The position numbers and the translations under genes were made by a program. A DNA stretch of 64,000 nucleotides from Alcanivorax sp. Lineage in GTDB: Bacteria > Pseudomonadota > Gammaproteobacteria > Pseudomonadales > Alcanivoracaceae. Every line of letters begins with the position of its first letter. Position 1 is the first letter of the stretch. A model generated the notes under the pieces. The model saw only the letters and a program-made list of their open reading frames with translations. It was not told the DNA's origin and did not search any database. The stretch covers positions 1-64,000 of the forward strand of contig NZ_NVWY01000032.1 in NCBI RefSeq assembly GCF_002733835.1, written 5' to 3'. Below, in pieces: positions 40,957 through 49,717 of the stretch.

Positions 40957-41004
40957 ACGTTCGGGACGTAGGGGTCGCAGGTTCGAATCCTGCTACTCCG
41001 ACCA
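40957..41004 (+). repeat. attR: 48-bp direct repeat (partial tRNA-Pro)
   Basis: Exact copy of the last 48 bases of tRNA-Pro. The 5' half of the tRNA is absent upstream (TTCCCCTTCTAC instead of the D-arm), so this is a tRNA fragment and not a second gene. Confidence 0.95.
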
Positions 41005-41036
41005 GATAAGCCCCTGAAATAAGGGGGCAGTAAAAA

Positions 41037-41057
41037 GGCCGCGAAAGCGGCCTTTTT
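41037..41057 (+). terminator. Original tRNA-Pro terminator (right copy)
   Basis: GGCCGC-GAAA-GCGGCC followed by TTTTT, presumably the pre-integration terminator of the tRNA gene. The left island end carries a related hairpin at 31347. Confidence 0.88.
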
Positions 41058-41133
41058 CGTTTCTGGCCCATTCAGGGCATTGCAAGGCGAAACCGGTAAA
41101 ACCCCATCCTGCCCTGCTCATTAATCCGGCATG

Positions 41134-41766
41134 TCACCCTTCAGCCAAACGTGGATTCAACGTATAGCTCACCGTCAGACTGGCCTGATCCAGTGCATGC
41201 GACTTGATCTGTTCAGCCAGCGCTGCACCGCTCAGATCCTTGCCGTCCGGCAGGGTTTCCACATCCAGTGCATAGACCGTAAAGATATAGCGGTGCACGG
41301 TGCTGTCATTCCACGGCGGACAAGGGCCGTCGTAACCGAAGTACTGGCCTTCCATGTCTGCGTCACCCGCAAACCAGCCCGTGTAGTCATTAAGCCCATG
41401 GCGCTGCCCGTCCGGTGCCGCCGGGCCGCGTTTGCCTTTCGGGGTGACGCTGTCGCAATGGCTGCCTTCGCGAATTTCACTCTGGTCCGCAGGAATGTTG
41501 AACAACGTCCAGTGATAAAAATCGACCCGCGGCAGGCTGGCCGGCACTTCCCGGTCTTCCTGGTTCACATCATCGGCCGCACTGGGCGCGTCCGGGTCCA
41601 GGCACACCACCGCAAAGGAGCGCGTCCCTTCCGGGGCTCCCTTCCAGGCCAGATGCGGGTTGATGTTGCTCGACAGGGATACATGGGTATCCGGGTCGAT
41701 CACCGCAAAGGCAAATTTTTCCGGAATCGGGGCCTGGTCGGTGAGGCTGTTGCTAAGTAACTGCAT
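41134..41766 (-). CDS. YbhB/YbcL-type phosphatidylethanolamine-binding-like protein
   Basis: Start at MQLLSNSLTDQAPIPEKFAF with AGGAG ahead (210 residues). PEBP/Raf-kinase-inhibitor-like fold: NPHLAWKGAPEGTRSFAVVCLDPDAP (near 37), FYHWTLFNIP (near 80), YDGPCPPWNDSTVHRYIFTVYALD (near 145). Bacterial members lack a settled function. No signal peptide. Monocistronic. Confidence 0.9.
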   Translation of the reverse strand: MQLLSNSLTDQAPIPEKFAFAVIDPDTHVSLSSNINPHLAWKGAPEGTRSFAVVCLDPDAPSAADDVNQEDREVPASLPRVDFYHWTLFNIPADQSEIREGSHCDSVTPKGKRGPAAPDGQRHGLNDYTGWFAGDADMEGQYFGYDGPCPPWNDSTVHRYIFTVYALDVETLPDGKDLSGAALAEQIKSHALDQASLTVSYTLNPRLAEG

Positions 41767-41877
41767 CGGTAAGCTCTCCTTGTTGCACTGCATGCATACT
41801 CTATCAGGCATGCGGGTAATAACGGGGAATTCAAGTTACTGGATGCCGAACGCATAGCACCCCAGGCCATTAACCGG

Positions 41878-42393
41878 CTAATCACCCGCCATCAGGGGAA
41901 ACTGCGCCAGCGGCTCATAGCTCGGAAACGGCTCGCCCAACTCACTGCGGTACAACATCAACGTATTGACGGGTAACACCCAGTCTCCAATGGCCTTGAA
42001 AGGCGTCTGCGTCGGCCCCGGTTTGGCCAGCGTAATATGGGGACGAAACGGCCGCTCCTCCGGCGAGAAACCGTAGCCCTGAAGACACAACCAAAGGTCA
42101 TGGTGTAGCTGCTTGAGCGCCGGGCACGCGGCACCGGTCAGCGCCATAAAAGGGCCCTGTTCCCGGGGAAAAGGCTCACAACGGTTGAGTAACTGCTGAA
42201 ACGGTGGATTCTCGCCAGCGAGCGCTGTCAGCGGGCCATGCAGCTGGCTCAACGCCGATTGGGTCTGCTCCCCCAGAAACGCCAGTGTCAGGTGCAGGTT
42301 GGCTATGGGGGTCGCACGGCCCATGCTGTGGGACAATGTCACACACTGGTCTGCCAATGCGTCAGTGACCGGAATCCCGATAAAACAGCGCAT
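41878..42393 (-). CDS. thpR: RNA 2',3'-cyclic phosphodiesterase ThpR (LigT family)
   Basis: Start MRCFIGIPVTDALADQ (171 residues). The paired catalytic HxT motifs are NLHLTLAFLG (near 31) and RPHITLAKPG (near 118), the signature of 2H phosphoesterases. It opens 2',3'-cyclic phosphates in RNA. The frame extends far upstream to 42630, but only this start gives the family N-terminus. Confidence 0.92.
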   Translation of the reverse strand: MRCFIGIPVTDALADQCVTLSHSMGRATPIANLHLTLAFLGEQTQSALSQLHGPLTALAGENPPFQQLLNRCEPFPREQGPFMALTGAACPALKQLHHDLWLCLQGYGFSPEERPFRPHITLAKPGPTQTPFKAIGDWVLPVNTLMLYRSELGEPFPSYEPLAQFPLMAGD

Positions 42394-42618
42394 GTGTCCT
42401 CTTGACCTCCCAGTCGATGGCATGGCGTCCCGACAGGGACAGCGGTAGAATGCCGCCCCGGCTGGCCGGAACCCTGAACGTATTCGGATTAGAGCCTCGC
42501 AGCTCAGGCTATCAGCTCGGCCACGATGCGAACATGACAACAGACACGCTCTGCGTGCCGAACAGTCTGACCGTTTTCTCTTCAGCCCCTTCACACCTTC
42601 ACCCGCGGACGCCGCCCA

Positions 42619-43464
42619 ATGAAAGATCAACCACTAAAGGGTGCCTTGCTGCTGATACTCGGGGAAGGCCTGCTGGCGGTAATGGCTGCCATGATCAAGC
42701 ACCTGTCTGATCACCTCGACACCGAGGTCATCGTGTTTGCCCGTAACCTTTTCGGACTGATGTTCCTGCTACCGATTATCGCCACTCGCGGCGGCTTTGG
42801 GCAGCTGCGAACCCGCTTTGTGCATCTGCACCTGATCCGAGCTTTTACCGGCGTCAGTGCCATGTTTTGTTTCTTTTACGCCATTGGGCATATTGCCTTG
42901 GCAGAGGCGGTACTGGTCAAAATGACGGTGCCGTTTTTCCTGCCCATCATCGCCTGGCTATGGCTCAGTGAACGGATTGGATTACATACCTGGCTGGCCA
43001 TCATCGCCGGCTTTATCGGCGTTGCCATCATTATGCGCGCCGGCCAGGGTCACATTGACCCGGTGATGTGGGTAGCCCTGGCCGGCGCGGCCATCATGAG
43101 CATTGCCAAAGTCAGCATCCGACGCATGGCGGTTTCCGAGCCCGCCCAGCGGGTAGTGTTCTACTTTGCGCTCTTTGCCACACTGTTTTCGTCTCTGCCT
43201 TTACTATGGGCCACCACCCTGCCTGCGGGTACCGATTACCTCTGGCTTCTCGCCATCGGCCTGGTGGCCACCGGCGGACAGTACGCCATGACCACCGCCT
43301 ACCAGATTGCCCGGCCCGGCCAGGTCGGTGTCTACAATTACTCCTCCGTGATCTGGGCTGCGTTGCTTGGCTGGATGTTCTGGGGGGAAACCCTGGTGCT
43401 GACCACCATCATCGGCACCCTGTTGATCGTGGCCGCAGGAATCTGGAATCTCAAGTCCCGTTAG
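42619..43464 (+). CDS. DMT-superfamily (EamA) transporter
   Basis: A 281-residue protein with about ten transmembrane helices in two EamA repeats (residues 1-135, 145-280). The first has VIVFARNLFGLMFLLPII and the second VVFYFALFATLFSSLPLLWA. Typical of drug/metabolite exporters such as RhtA-like or SAM-type carriers. The substrate cannot be read from the sequence. Confidence 0.9.
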   Translation: MKDQPLKGALLLILGEGLLAVMAAMIKHLSDHLDTEVIVFARNLFGLMFLLPIIATRGGFGQLRTRFVHLHLIRAFTGVSAMFCFFYAIGHIALAEAVLVKMTVPFFLPIIAWLWLSERIGLHTWLAIIAGFIGVAIIMRAGQGHIDPVMWVALAGAAIMSIAKVSIRRMAVSEPAQRVVFYFALFATLFSSLPLLWATTLPAGTDYLWLLAIGLVATGGQYAMTTAYQIARPGQVGVYNYSSVIWAALLGWMFWGETLVLTTIIGTLLIVAAGIWNLKSR

Positions 43465-43626
43465 GAAACCCGCTCAGATTCGAAAAATGGCCCATTCAGA
43501 AGGCTATTTTCGCTGCATATCCCCTATGCTTGGCCCAGCTTGGGCAAGGCAGTCTCCTTTTCGCTTCCCCACACAGGGGAAACGAAAAGAGCCTTGAAGG
43601 TGACGCCATACAACGGAGAGTTCGGC

Positions 43627-44583
43627 ATGAAACCGAAGCACCTGTTTCTTTTTATTCTGTGTACTTTCTTTTTGAATGGCTGCGAAGACGCAGCACGCTG
43701 GGCCTATGATAATGGCCTGAGCATGGAGAAAAGCCGCGCCGGCCTGGAAGACCGGACCCTGACAACGGCGGACGGCATCGAGTGGCACCTGCTTGTCAGT
43801 GAACAAAATAGTGAAAACATCTCCGACAAGGAAACCGTACTACTGATTCATGGGTTCAGCGCCGATTCCAGTAACTGGATTCGCTTTGCCAACGAACTGG
43901 AAGGTGACTTCTTTTTTGTCATCCCGGACCTGCCAGGCCATGGCGAAACCACCCGCACACTCAATCTGGATTACACCATGGCAGCCCAGGCCTCCCGCCT
44001 GCTAACGCTGATGGATGCTCTCGACATCCAGCAATTCCATGTGGCGGGCAACTCCATGGGTGGCGCCATTTCCCTGGCCATTGCGCAACAGGCCCCGGAG
44101 CGTGTGCTTTCCATGGGCCTGGTGGACTCGGCCGGGCTGACTCGCCAGACCAGGGAATTCAAAAATGTTCTCGCCAAAAGCGAAAGCAACCCGCTGATTC
44201 CACACAAGGCGGAACAATTCCAGACCACCCTGAAGTGGGCCATGGAAGAACCGCCTTACATGCCCGGATTCTTTATCGACATCATGGGGCAAAAGAAAGC
44301 GGAGAACGCCGATGTGGCTGAAAAAATATGGCAAGATCTGATGGACGACCCAGGCATGGTGCTCGAAGACAAAAACGTGCTGCCCGCTATTCAAACACCA
44401 ACCCTGGTGCTATGGGGTCGCGAAGATCGCTTGCTTGGAGTCGATAATGTAGACGCCTTTCTCGAGGAATTACCGCAATCCCGAGCGGTGATTCTTGATG
44501 GCATTGGCCATGTTCCCATGGCAGAAGCGCCCGGTAAAAGCGCCGATGCCTTCCGTGCCTTCTGGCGCGAAGCGCGCCCCTGA
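43627..44583 (+). CDS. Alpha/beta-hydrolase lipoprotein (lipase/esterase-like)
   Basis: Start MKPKHLFLFILCTFFLNGC gives a lipoprotein signal (lipobox LNGC), 318 residues; the open frame upstream lacks it. Alpha/beta hydrolase fold: oxyanion strand VLLIHGFSADSSNW (near 72), nucleophile elbow VAGNSMGGAISLA (Ser near 142), acid LWGREDRLLG (Asp near 264), and His in DGIGHVPMAEAP (near 294). Likely a membrane-attached esterase or lipase of the periplasm; the substrate is not evident. Confidence 0.88.
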   Translation: MKPKHLFLFILCTFFLNGCEDAARWAYDNGLSMEKSRAGLEDRTLTTADGIEWHLLVSEQNSENISDKETVLLIHGFSADSSNWIRFANELEGDFFFVIPDLPGHGETTRTLNLDYTMAAQASRLLTLMDALDIQQFHVAGNSMGGAISLAIAQQAPERVLSMGLVDSAGLTRQTREFKNVLAKSESNPLIPHKAEQFQTTLKWAMEEPPYMPGFFIDIMGQKKAENADVAEKIWQDLMDDPGMVLEDKNVLPAIQTPTLVLWGREDRLLGVDNVDAFLEELPQSRAVILDGIGHVPMAEAPGKSADAFRAFWREARP

Positions 44584-44607
44584 AACGCGCCTGAAACCCA
44601 AGACTGA

Positions 44608-45852
44608 TCAAGCTCCGCCGACTCGTTGCTCCGGCGGAGTCCAGTCAAACGGGACCTGATAGCTCATCAGAAAGCCTCCCAGCGTTATCAGCACCCGGGA
44701 AATGCCGATATAGGAATCGGGAATGCTGATGCGCTCTTCCCGAAAGCGGCTCATCAATTCGCCCATGGCAGCTATTGGCCCCTGTTCACTGAGGCGATCG
44801 GTCAGCACATACAATGCCAACTCCTTCAGGGTTTCCGGGCTGCCACCCTTGAACCCGGCCTGAACAAAAAGCTCACCGATATCCACCGGCCCCTCAAAGC
44901 CCATCAATCCATATAGCAGGCGGGAGTAACGCCGCACCTCATCCGCCGTGAGCACACCAATAGCGCCGTAATCCAGAATCACCACCTGTCCGTTATCATT
45001 CACCAGAAAGTTACCCGGGTGCGGGTCCGCCTGGTAAACGCCAAAGCGTGTGACCTGCTGAAGATAGCTGGTCAGCAACACTCCCAGCAGGTCCTGGGCT
45101 TTTTCCGGGTGAGTATCCAGGTAATTGCGCAGTCGCTGCCCGCCTTCCCAGCTGGTCACCAGCACCGATTCACCGCATAAACCCTCGATGATATCCGGGA
45201 TGCGAATGCGCTTGTGATGGGGCTGGCGGGAAAAACGCGAGGTATTCGCGGCTTCGTTACGGAAATCCAGCTCCATGGCCGTCATGGTCAGTAGCTGCTC
45301 AATGGCCTGCTGCAGATCAAACTCACGGAAGGTGGGCGCCACCAGCGCCGCCACTGCCTGGAAAACTTTGGCATCCTGCTCAAAGACTTTCTTCACACCA
45401 GGCAAACGCACCTTGACGGCGACCTCCCGGCCATCCTGTAGCTGTGCCTGGTGTACCTGGGCGATGGACGCCACCGCCACCGGCGTTTCATTGAACCAGG
45501 CAAACCGCTCACGCCAGTCCCTGCCCCAGGAACGTCGCAAGGCTTTCTCGATCAATGGAAAAGGCACAGGCTGGGCATCATTCTGCAATTGCTGAAACGC
45601 TTCAATGTATTCCAGCGGCAGCACATCAGGACGGCAGCTGAAAAACTGGGCAGCCTTGACCCAGAAAGCCCCATTGCGACGGCACAACGCGACCAGAATC
45701 TCCGCGCCGCGACGATGACAGGCAACACGGTCCCCACTACGTAGCCCGGACGCATATACCGCCCCAATTCTGGTCACCGCAGCAACAGCACGAATGTACC
45801 GCGATCGCCCTGCAGCCAGCCCACCCAGGCCCACGATGCTTTTCCTGATCAT
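44608..45852 (-). CDS. ABC1/AarF-family atypical kinase (first of two)
   Basis: A 414-residue protein of the ABC1/UbiB kinase-like family. KxGQ-like segment FWVKAAQFFSCRPDVLP (near 64), A-rich loop VAVASIAQVHQAQ (near 124), Lys VAVKVRLPG (near 145), catalytic-loop YQADPHPGNFLV (near 276) and metal Asp ILDYGAIG (near 291). Family members bind ATP and support isoprenoid/quinone lipid metabolism. Lacks the C-terminal hydrophobic anchor seen in the second copy at 50504. Confidence 0.86.
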   Translation of the reverse strand: MIRKSIVGLGGLAAGRSRYIRAVAAVTRIGAVYASGLRSGDRVACHRRGAEILVALCRRNGAFWVKAAQFFSCRPDVLPLEYIEAFQQLQNDAQPVPFPLIEKALRRSWGRDWRERFAWFNETPVAVASIAQVHQAQLQDGREVAVKVRLPGVKKVFEQDAKVFQAVAALVAPTFREFDLQQAIEQLLTMTAMELDFRNEAANTSRFSRQPHHKRIRIPDIIEGLCGESVLVTSWEGGQRLRNYLDTHPEKAQDLLGVLLTSYLQQVTRFGVYQADPHPGNFLVNDNGQVVILDYGAIGVLTADEVRRYSRLLYGLMGFEGPVDIGELFVQAGFKGGSPETLKELALYVLTDRLSEQGPIAAMGELMSRFREERISIPDSYIGISRVLITLGGFLMSYQVPFDWTPPEQRVGGA

Positions 45853-45962
45853 TCTGTTTTTGTCACTTGTATTGCCATTCCTGCATTATGCCTGTGATTT
45901 CATACTTGAATCACAGGGGGCTTGACCGTACTGTTCCCAAACTTTGCCGCTGGTGAGCGATT

Positions 45963-46598
45963 ATGTCAGGAACAGTTATACGTGCTGGAGAACCCCATAC
46001 CATTCGCACTCGCGGCATTACCCTGCTGCGTTCCGGCCACAAGGAAGTACGGCGACTGAAACGGGCCAACCACACGCCATCAATTCACGGCAACAAGGTG
46101 TGGAATTCCAGTTACCTGATCATGGACCATCTGACCAAAAGGAAGCTGTCTGCGGATCAGCACCTGATGGATATCGGTTGCGGGTGGGGGCCACTGTCAA
46201 TTTTCACGGCAAAACGCTTTGGCTGCCGGGTAACCGCAGTGGATGCCGACCCGGATGTGTACCCCTACCTGGATTTGCATGCCAGCATCAACAAGGTGGA
46301 CGTGACGCCGCTGCAAGCCCGTTTCGAGAAGCTAACACAAGCCAGACTGGCGGATGTGGATATCGTTGCAGGGGCGGACATCTGCTTCTGGGATGAACTG
46401 ACGCCAGTGCTATATAACCTGATTCGTCGCAGCCTGCGTGCTGGCGTCAAACAGATCATCATTGCCGACCCGGGCCGTTCTCCGTTCTATGCACTGGCGG
46501 AAAAATGCGAAGCAGGCAAGCTGAACAGCCGCGTGGTCGAACGCCGTACCAAAACCCCGAAGGCCCTGTGCGCGGATCTGTTAATCATCGACAATTGA
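45963..46598 (+). CDS. Class I SAM-dependent methyltransferase
   Basis: A 211-residue protein. SAM-binding motif LMDIGCGWGPLSIFTAK (near 69), acidic loop VTAVDADPDVYPYL (near 90) and motif IV-like DIVAGADICFWDEL (near 137). Resembles predicted protein/small-molecule methyltransferases of the nicotinamide N-methyltransferase-like type. Target unknown. Directly upstream of lon but with its own spacing. Confidence 0.8.
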   Translation: MSGTVIRAGEPHTIRTRGITLLRSGHKEVRRLKRANHTPSIHGNKVWNSSYLIMDHLTKRKLSADQHLMDIGCGWGPLSIFTAKRFGCRVTAVDADPDVYPYLDLHASINKVDVTPLQARFEKLTQARLADVDIVAGADICFWDELTPVLYNLIRRSLRAGVKQIIIADPGRSPFYALAEKCEAGKLNSRVVERRTKTPKALCADLLIIDN

Positions 46599-46652
46599 AT
46601 TTTCCCGCCTCGCCACCATGTTCTTTCCACGGACCATGGAAGTGACAGGATT

Positions 46653-49052
46653 ATGACCGACAACGATAGCGCCCATCAGCATAGCGACAAACGCCCCTCA
46701 GACAGTGCAGGGCAACAGTCCGGCAGCCTCACTGTACCGGAGCACACCCCGCCACAGCGCATTTACCTGATTCCGGTCAAACACCGCCCTTTTATGCCGG
46801 GGCTGGTGCAACCGGTCATGCTGGAAAAAGAACGCTGGCAACAAACCCTTGAGCGCGTCAGCCAGACCCCGCACCAGTCCCTGGGGCTGGTGTATGTGGG
46901 CGAAAAGAACCCGGACTCAGTGACCGCCGAGGATTTTCCCGAGTTCGGCTGCCTGGTAAAAGTCCATGCCCTCAACGAGGAAAACGACCAGTTTCAACTG
47001 GTAGCCCAGGGCACCGCACGCTTTCGCATCAACAGCTGGTTGAGTCGAAAACATCCGTTCATGGCGGATGTGAGCTACCCGGAACCCCGCGCCGAAGCCG
47101 ATGAAACCATCCGAGCTTACGGGATGGCGATCATCAACACCATCAAGGAACTACTGCCGCTCAACCCGCTGTACAACGAAGGGTTGCGCCACTACCTGCA
47201 GAATTTTTCGCCAAGCGAGCCCTCGCCGCTTACCGATTTTGCCGCCGCCCTGACCAGTGCCAATGGAGTGGAGCTACAAACCATTCTGGAAACCGTGCCG
47301 CTCAAGCCGCGCATGGAAAAAGTCCTCACGCTGGTAAAAAAGGAGCTTGAGGTTGCCCGGCTGCAAAGCGAAATTTCCGATGAGGTTAACGAGAAGGTCA
47401 GCCAGCATCAGCGCGAATTCTTTCTCCGCGAACAACTGAAAATCATCCAGCGGGAACTGGGCCTGAGCAAGGACGATAAAACCGCCGAAGCGGACTCCTT
47501 TCGTGAACGCATGCAAGCCCTCGCCCCTCCCGAGCCGGTACAAAAACGCTTCGACGATGAATTACAGAAACTGTCCGTGCTGGAAACCGGCTCGCCAGAA
47601 TACGGGGTGACCCGTAATTACCTCGACTGGCTGACCAGCGTGCCCTGGGGCCAGTACAGCGATGACAATCTGGACCTGGGCCATGCCCAAACAGTGCTCG
47701 GCGCACACCACAGCGGGCTGGATGATGTGAAAGACCGCATCATCGAGTTCCTCGCCGTGGGGGCCCTGCGGGGTGAAGTGAAGGGCTCCATCATTCTGCT
47801 GGTGGGTCCGCCCGGGGTGGGCAAAACCAGCATTGGCAAATCCATCGCCGATGCCCTGGATCGCCAGTTCTACCGCTTCAGTCTGGGCGGCATGCGTGAC
47901 GAGGCGGAAATCAAGGGGCATCGGCGCACCTACATCGGCGCCATGCCCGGCAAACTGGTCCAGGCGCTGAAAGAAACCGGCACCAGCAACCCGGTGATCA
48001 TGCTTGATGAAGTCGACAAGCTGGGCCAATCGTTTCAGGGCGACCCGGCTTCCGCGCTGCTGGAAGTACTCGACCCGGAGCAAAACCAGGATTTCCTGGA
48101 TCACTATCTGGATGAACGCCTGGACCTGAGCCACGCCTTGTTCATCTGCACGGCCAACACCCTGGACAGCATTCCCGGCCCCCTGCTCGACCGCATGGAA
48201 GTGATCCGCCTGTCGGGTTATATCACCGAAGAAAAGGTCGCCATTGCCCGGCAACATCTGTGGCCCCGCTCCCTGGAACGGGCCGGCGTCAAACCCGGGC
48301 AGCTGCGCATCAGCGACAGCGCCCTGCGTCATGTGGTGGAAGGCTATGCTAGAGAAGCCGGGGTGCGGAACCTGGAAAAACAGCTCAACAAGATCATCCG
48401 CAAAGCCGCAGTAAAACTGTTGGCTGGCGAGAAGAAGCTCAGCATCTCCGGCAAGAACCTGACCGATTTCCTCGGCCAACCGTATTTCCAGACAGAGAAA
48501 ACCCAACGCGGCGTGGGCGTGGTTACCGGACTTGCATGGACATCCATGGGCGGCGCCACCTTGTCCATTGAAGCCAATCAGGTACACAGCAAGCAACGGG
48601 GATTCAAGCTGACCGGGCAACTGGGCGACGTGATGAAAGAATCCGCCGAGATCGCCTACAGTTACGTGGCGAGTAATCTGGCGCAGTTTTCCCTGGATTC
48701 GGCGCAGCTCGATGAGGCCTTCCTGCACCTGCATGTACCTGAAGGGGCTACGCCCAAAGATGGGCCCAGTGCCGGCGTCACCATGGCCACCGCCCTGCTC
48801 TCGTTGCTGATGAAAAAACGGGTACCGCGCAAGGTTGCCATGACCGGGGAGCTGACCCTCACCGGTCAAATATTGGCGGTTGGCGGCATCCGCGAAAAAG
48901 TCATTGCGGCACGCCGCGTGGGGATCAAGGAAGTGATTCTTCCGGAAGCCTGTCGCCGGGATTTTGATGAACTGCCCGACTACCTGAAACAGGGACTCAC
49001 CGTCCACTTTGCCGAGCAGTACAGCGATGTCTTCCACATCCTCTGGGGCTGA
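46653..49052 (+). CDS. lon: ATP-dependent protease Lon
   Basis: A 799-residue LonA-type protease. N-terminal substrate domain (YLIPVKHRPFMPGLVQPVMLE) with an unusually polar first 35 residues. AAA+ module has Walker A GPPGVGKTSIGKS (near 387) and VIMLDEVDKLG (near 450). Peptidase domain has Ser in PKDGPSAGVTM (near 706) and Lys in IREKVIAARR (near 749). The N-terminus differs from E. coli Lon (LPLRDVVVYP), so this may be a second Lon paralogue; the main lon may be elsewhere. Confidence 0.93.
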   Translation: MTDNDSAHQHSDKRPSDSAGQQSGSLTVPEHTPPQRIYLIPVKHRPFMPGLVQPVMLEKERWQQTLERVSQTPHQSLGLVYVGEKNPDSVTAEDFPEFGCLVKVHALNEENDQFQLVAQGTARFRINSWLSRKHPFMADVSYPEPRAEADETIRAYGMAIINTIKELLPLNPLYNEGLRHYLQNFSPSEPSPLTDFAAALTSANGVELQTILETVPLKPRMEKVLTLVKKELEVARLQSEISDEVNEKVSQHQREFFLREQLKIIQRELGLSKDDKTAEADSFRERMQALAPPEPVQKRFDDELQKLSVLETGSPEYGVTRNYLDWLTSVPWGQYSDDNLDLGHAQTVLGAHHSGLDDVKDRIIEFLAVGALRGEVKGSIILLVGPPGVGKTSIGKSIADALDRQFYRFSLGGMRDEAEIKGHRRTYIGAMPGKLVQALKETGTSNPVIMLDEVDKLGQSFQGDPASALLEVLDPEQNQDFLDHYLDERLDLSHALFICTANTLDSIPGPLLDRMEVIRLSGYITEEKVAIARQHLWPRSLERAGVKPGQLRISDSALRHVVEGYAREAGVRNLEKQLNKIIRKAAVKLLAGEKKLSISGKNLTDFLGQPYFQTEKTQRGVGVVTGLAWTSMGGATLSIEANQVHSKQRGFKLTGQLGDVMKESAEIAYSYVASNLAQFSLDSAQLDEAFLHLHVPEGATPKDGPSAGVTMATALLSLLMKKRVPRKVAMTGELTLTGQILAVGGIREKVIAARRVGIKEVILPEACRRDFDELPDYLKQGLTVHFAEQYSDVFHILWG

Positions 49053-49716
49053 CAATGCGTCCTACTACATTGTCCCCCTGTGCCACGAGCGCGTGGGAAC
49101 GGTGTACCGGGATGCGCATATCCTGCTGATCAACAAACCCGCATACCTGTTAAGCGTTCCTGGCCGTGCGCCGGAGAACAAGGATTGCGCGGTCCGCCGC
49201 TTGCAGGCTCAGTATGCAGACATTCGCCTGGTACATCGTTTGGACCTGGATACCTCGGGGATCATGGTGTTTGCTCTCACCGCCCAGGCGCAAAGCAGAC
49301 TGAGCCGGCTATTCCAGCTTCGCACGGTGCAAAAACGCTATCAGGCCGTTGTACATGGTCTTGTGGAGCACGACAGCGGCAGTATCGACCTGCCGTTGAT
49401 TGCGGACTGGCCAAACCGCCCCTTGCAGAAGGTCTGCCACGAAACCGGTAAAAATGCCTTAACTCACTACCGGGTGCTGGAGCGGGACATTCCCGGCAAC
49501 CGGACCCGCTTGCTGCTCAGCCCCGTCACTGGCCGCAGTCACCAGCTGCGCATTCATTGTCGCGAGCTTGGCCATCCGATCATCGGCTGCGACATGTATG
49601 CCCCCGCCAAAATCGAAGCCCTCAGCCCGCGCCTGCTGCTGCACGCCGAATGGCTCGCGTTCAACCACCCTGTCACAGGGCTGTGGCAGGAATTCACTTC
49701 CCCCTGCCCATTCTAG
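49027..49716 (+). CDS. RluA-family pseudouridine synthase
   Basis: ATG at 49027 (229 residues) inside the lon 3' end (26-base overlap); a TTG at 49009 is less likely. Catalytic Asp in RLVHRLDLDTSGIMVFAL (near 71), then TVQKRYQAVVHG (near 100), SPVTGRSHQLRIHCRELGHPIIGCDMY (near 160). Of RluA type (23S rRNA U746 / tRNA U32) by size and sequence; the exact target needs comparison. Confidence 0.86.
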   Translation: MSSTSSGADNASYYIVPLCHERVGTVYRDAHILLINKPAYLLSVPGRAPENKDCAVRRLQAQYADIRLVHRLDLDTSGIMVFALTAQAQSRLSRLFQLRTVQKRYQAVVHGLVEHDSGSIDLPLIADWPNRPLQKVCHETGKNALTHYRVLERDIPGNRTRLLLSPVTGRSHQLRIHCRELGHPIIGCDMYAPAKIEALSPRLLLHAEWLAFNHPVTGLWQEFTSPCPF

Positions 49717-49717
49717 T

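Larger units (their letters stand above)
31267..41004. mobile_element. P4-like satellite / integrative island in tRNA-Pro
   Basis: About 9.7 kb between the two att repeats. Contents left to right: a 770-base non-coding end with repeats, HigAB-like pair, PrtN-like gene, DUF927 P-loop protein, Toprim primase, three small genes, a P4-type immunity RNA region, two small genes, AlpA-like regulator, unknown 324-residue gene and tyrosine integrase. Nearly everything is on the minus strand with four-base overlaps. The order (integrase, cargo, AlpA, antisense RNA region, small kil-position gene, further small genes, primase/helicase) parallels the left operon of satellite phage P4. There is no capsid, tail, terminase, relaxase or partition gene, so it must depend on a helper for transfer. 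Confidence 0.9.

Noticed and set aside
40957-41004. Second tRNA-Pro gene
   Set aside because: Only the 3' 48 bases match; the acceptor 5' strand and D-arm are missing. It is the distal att repeat.
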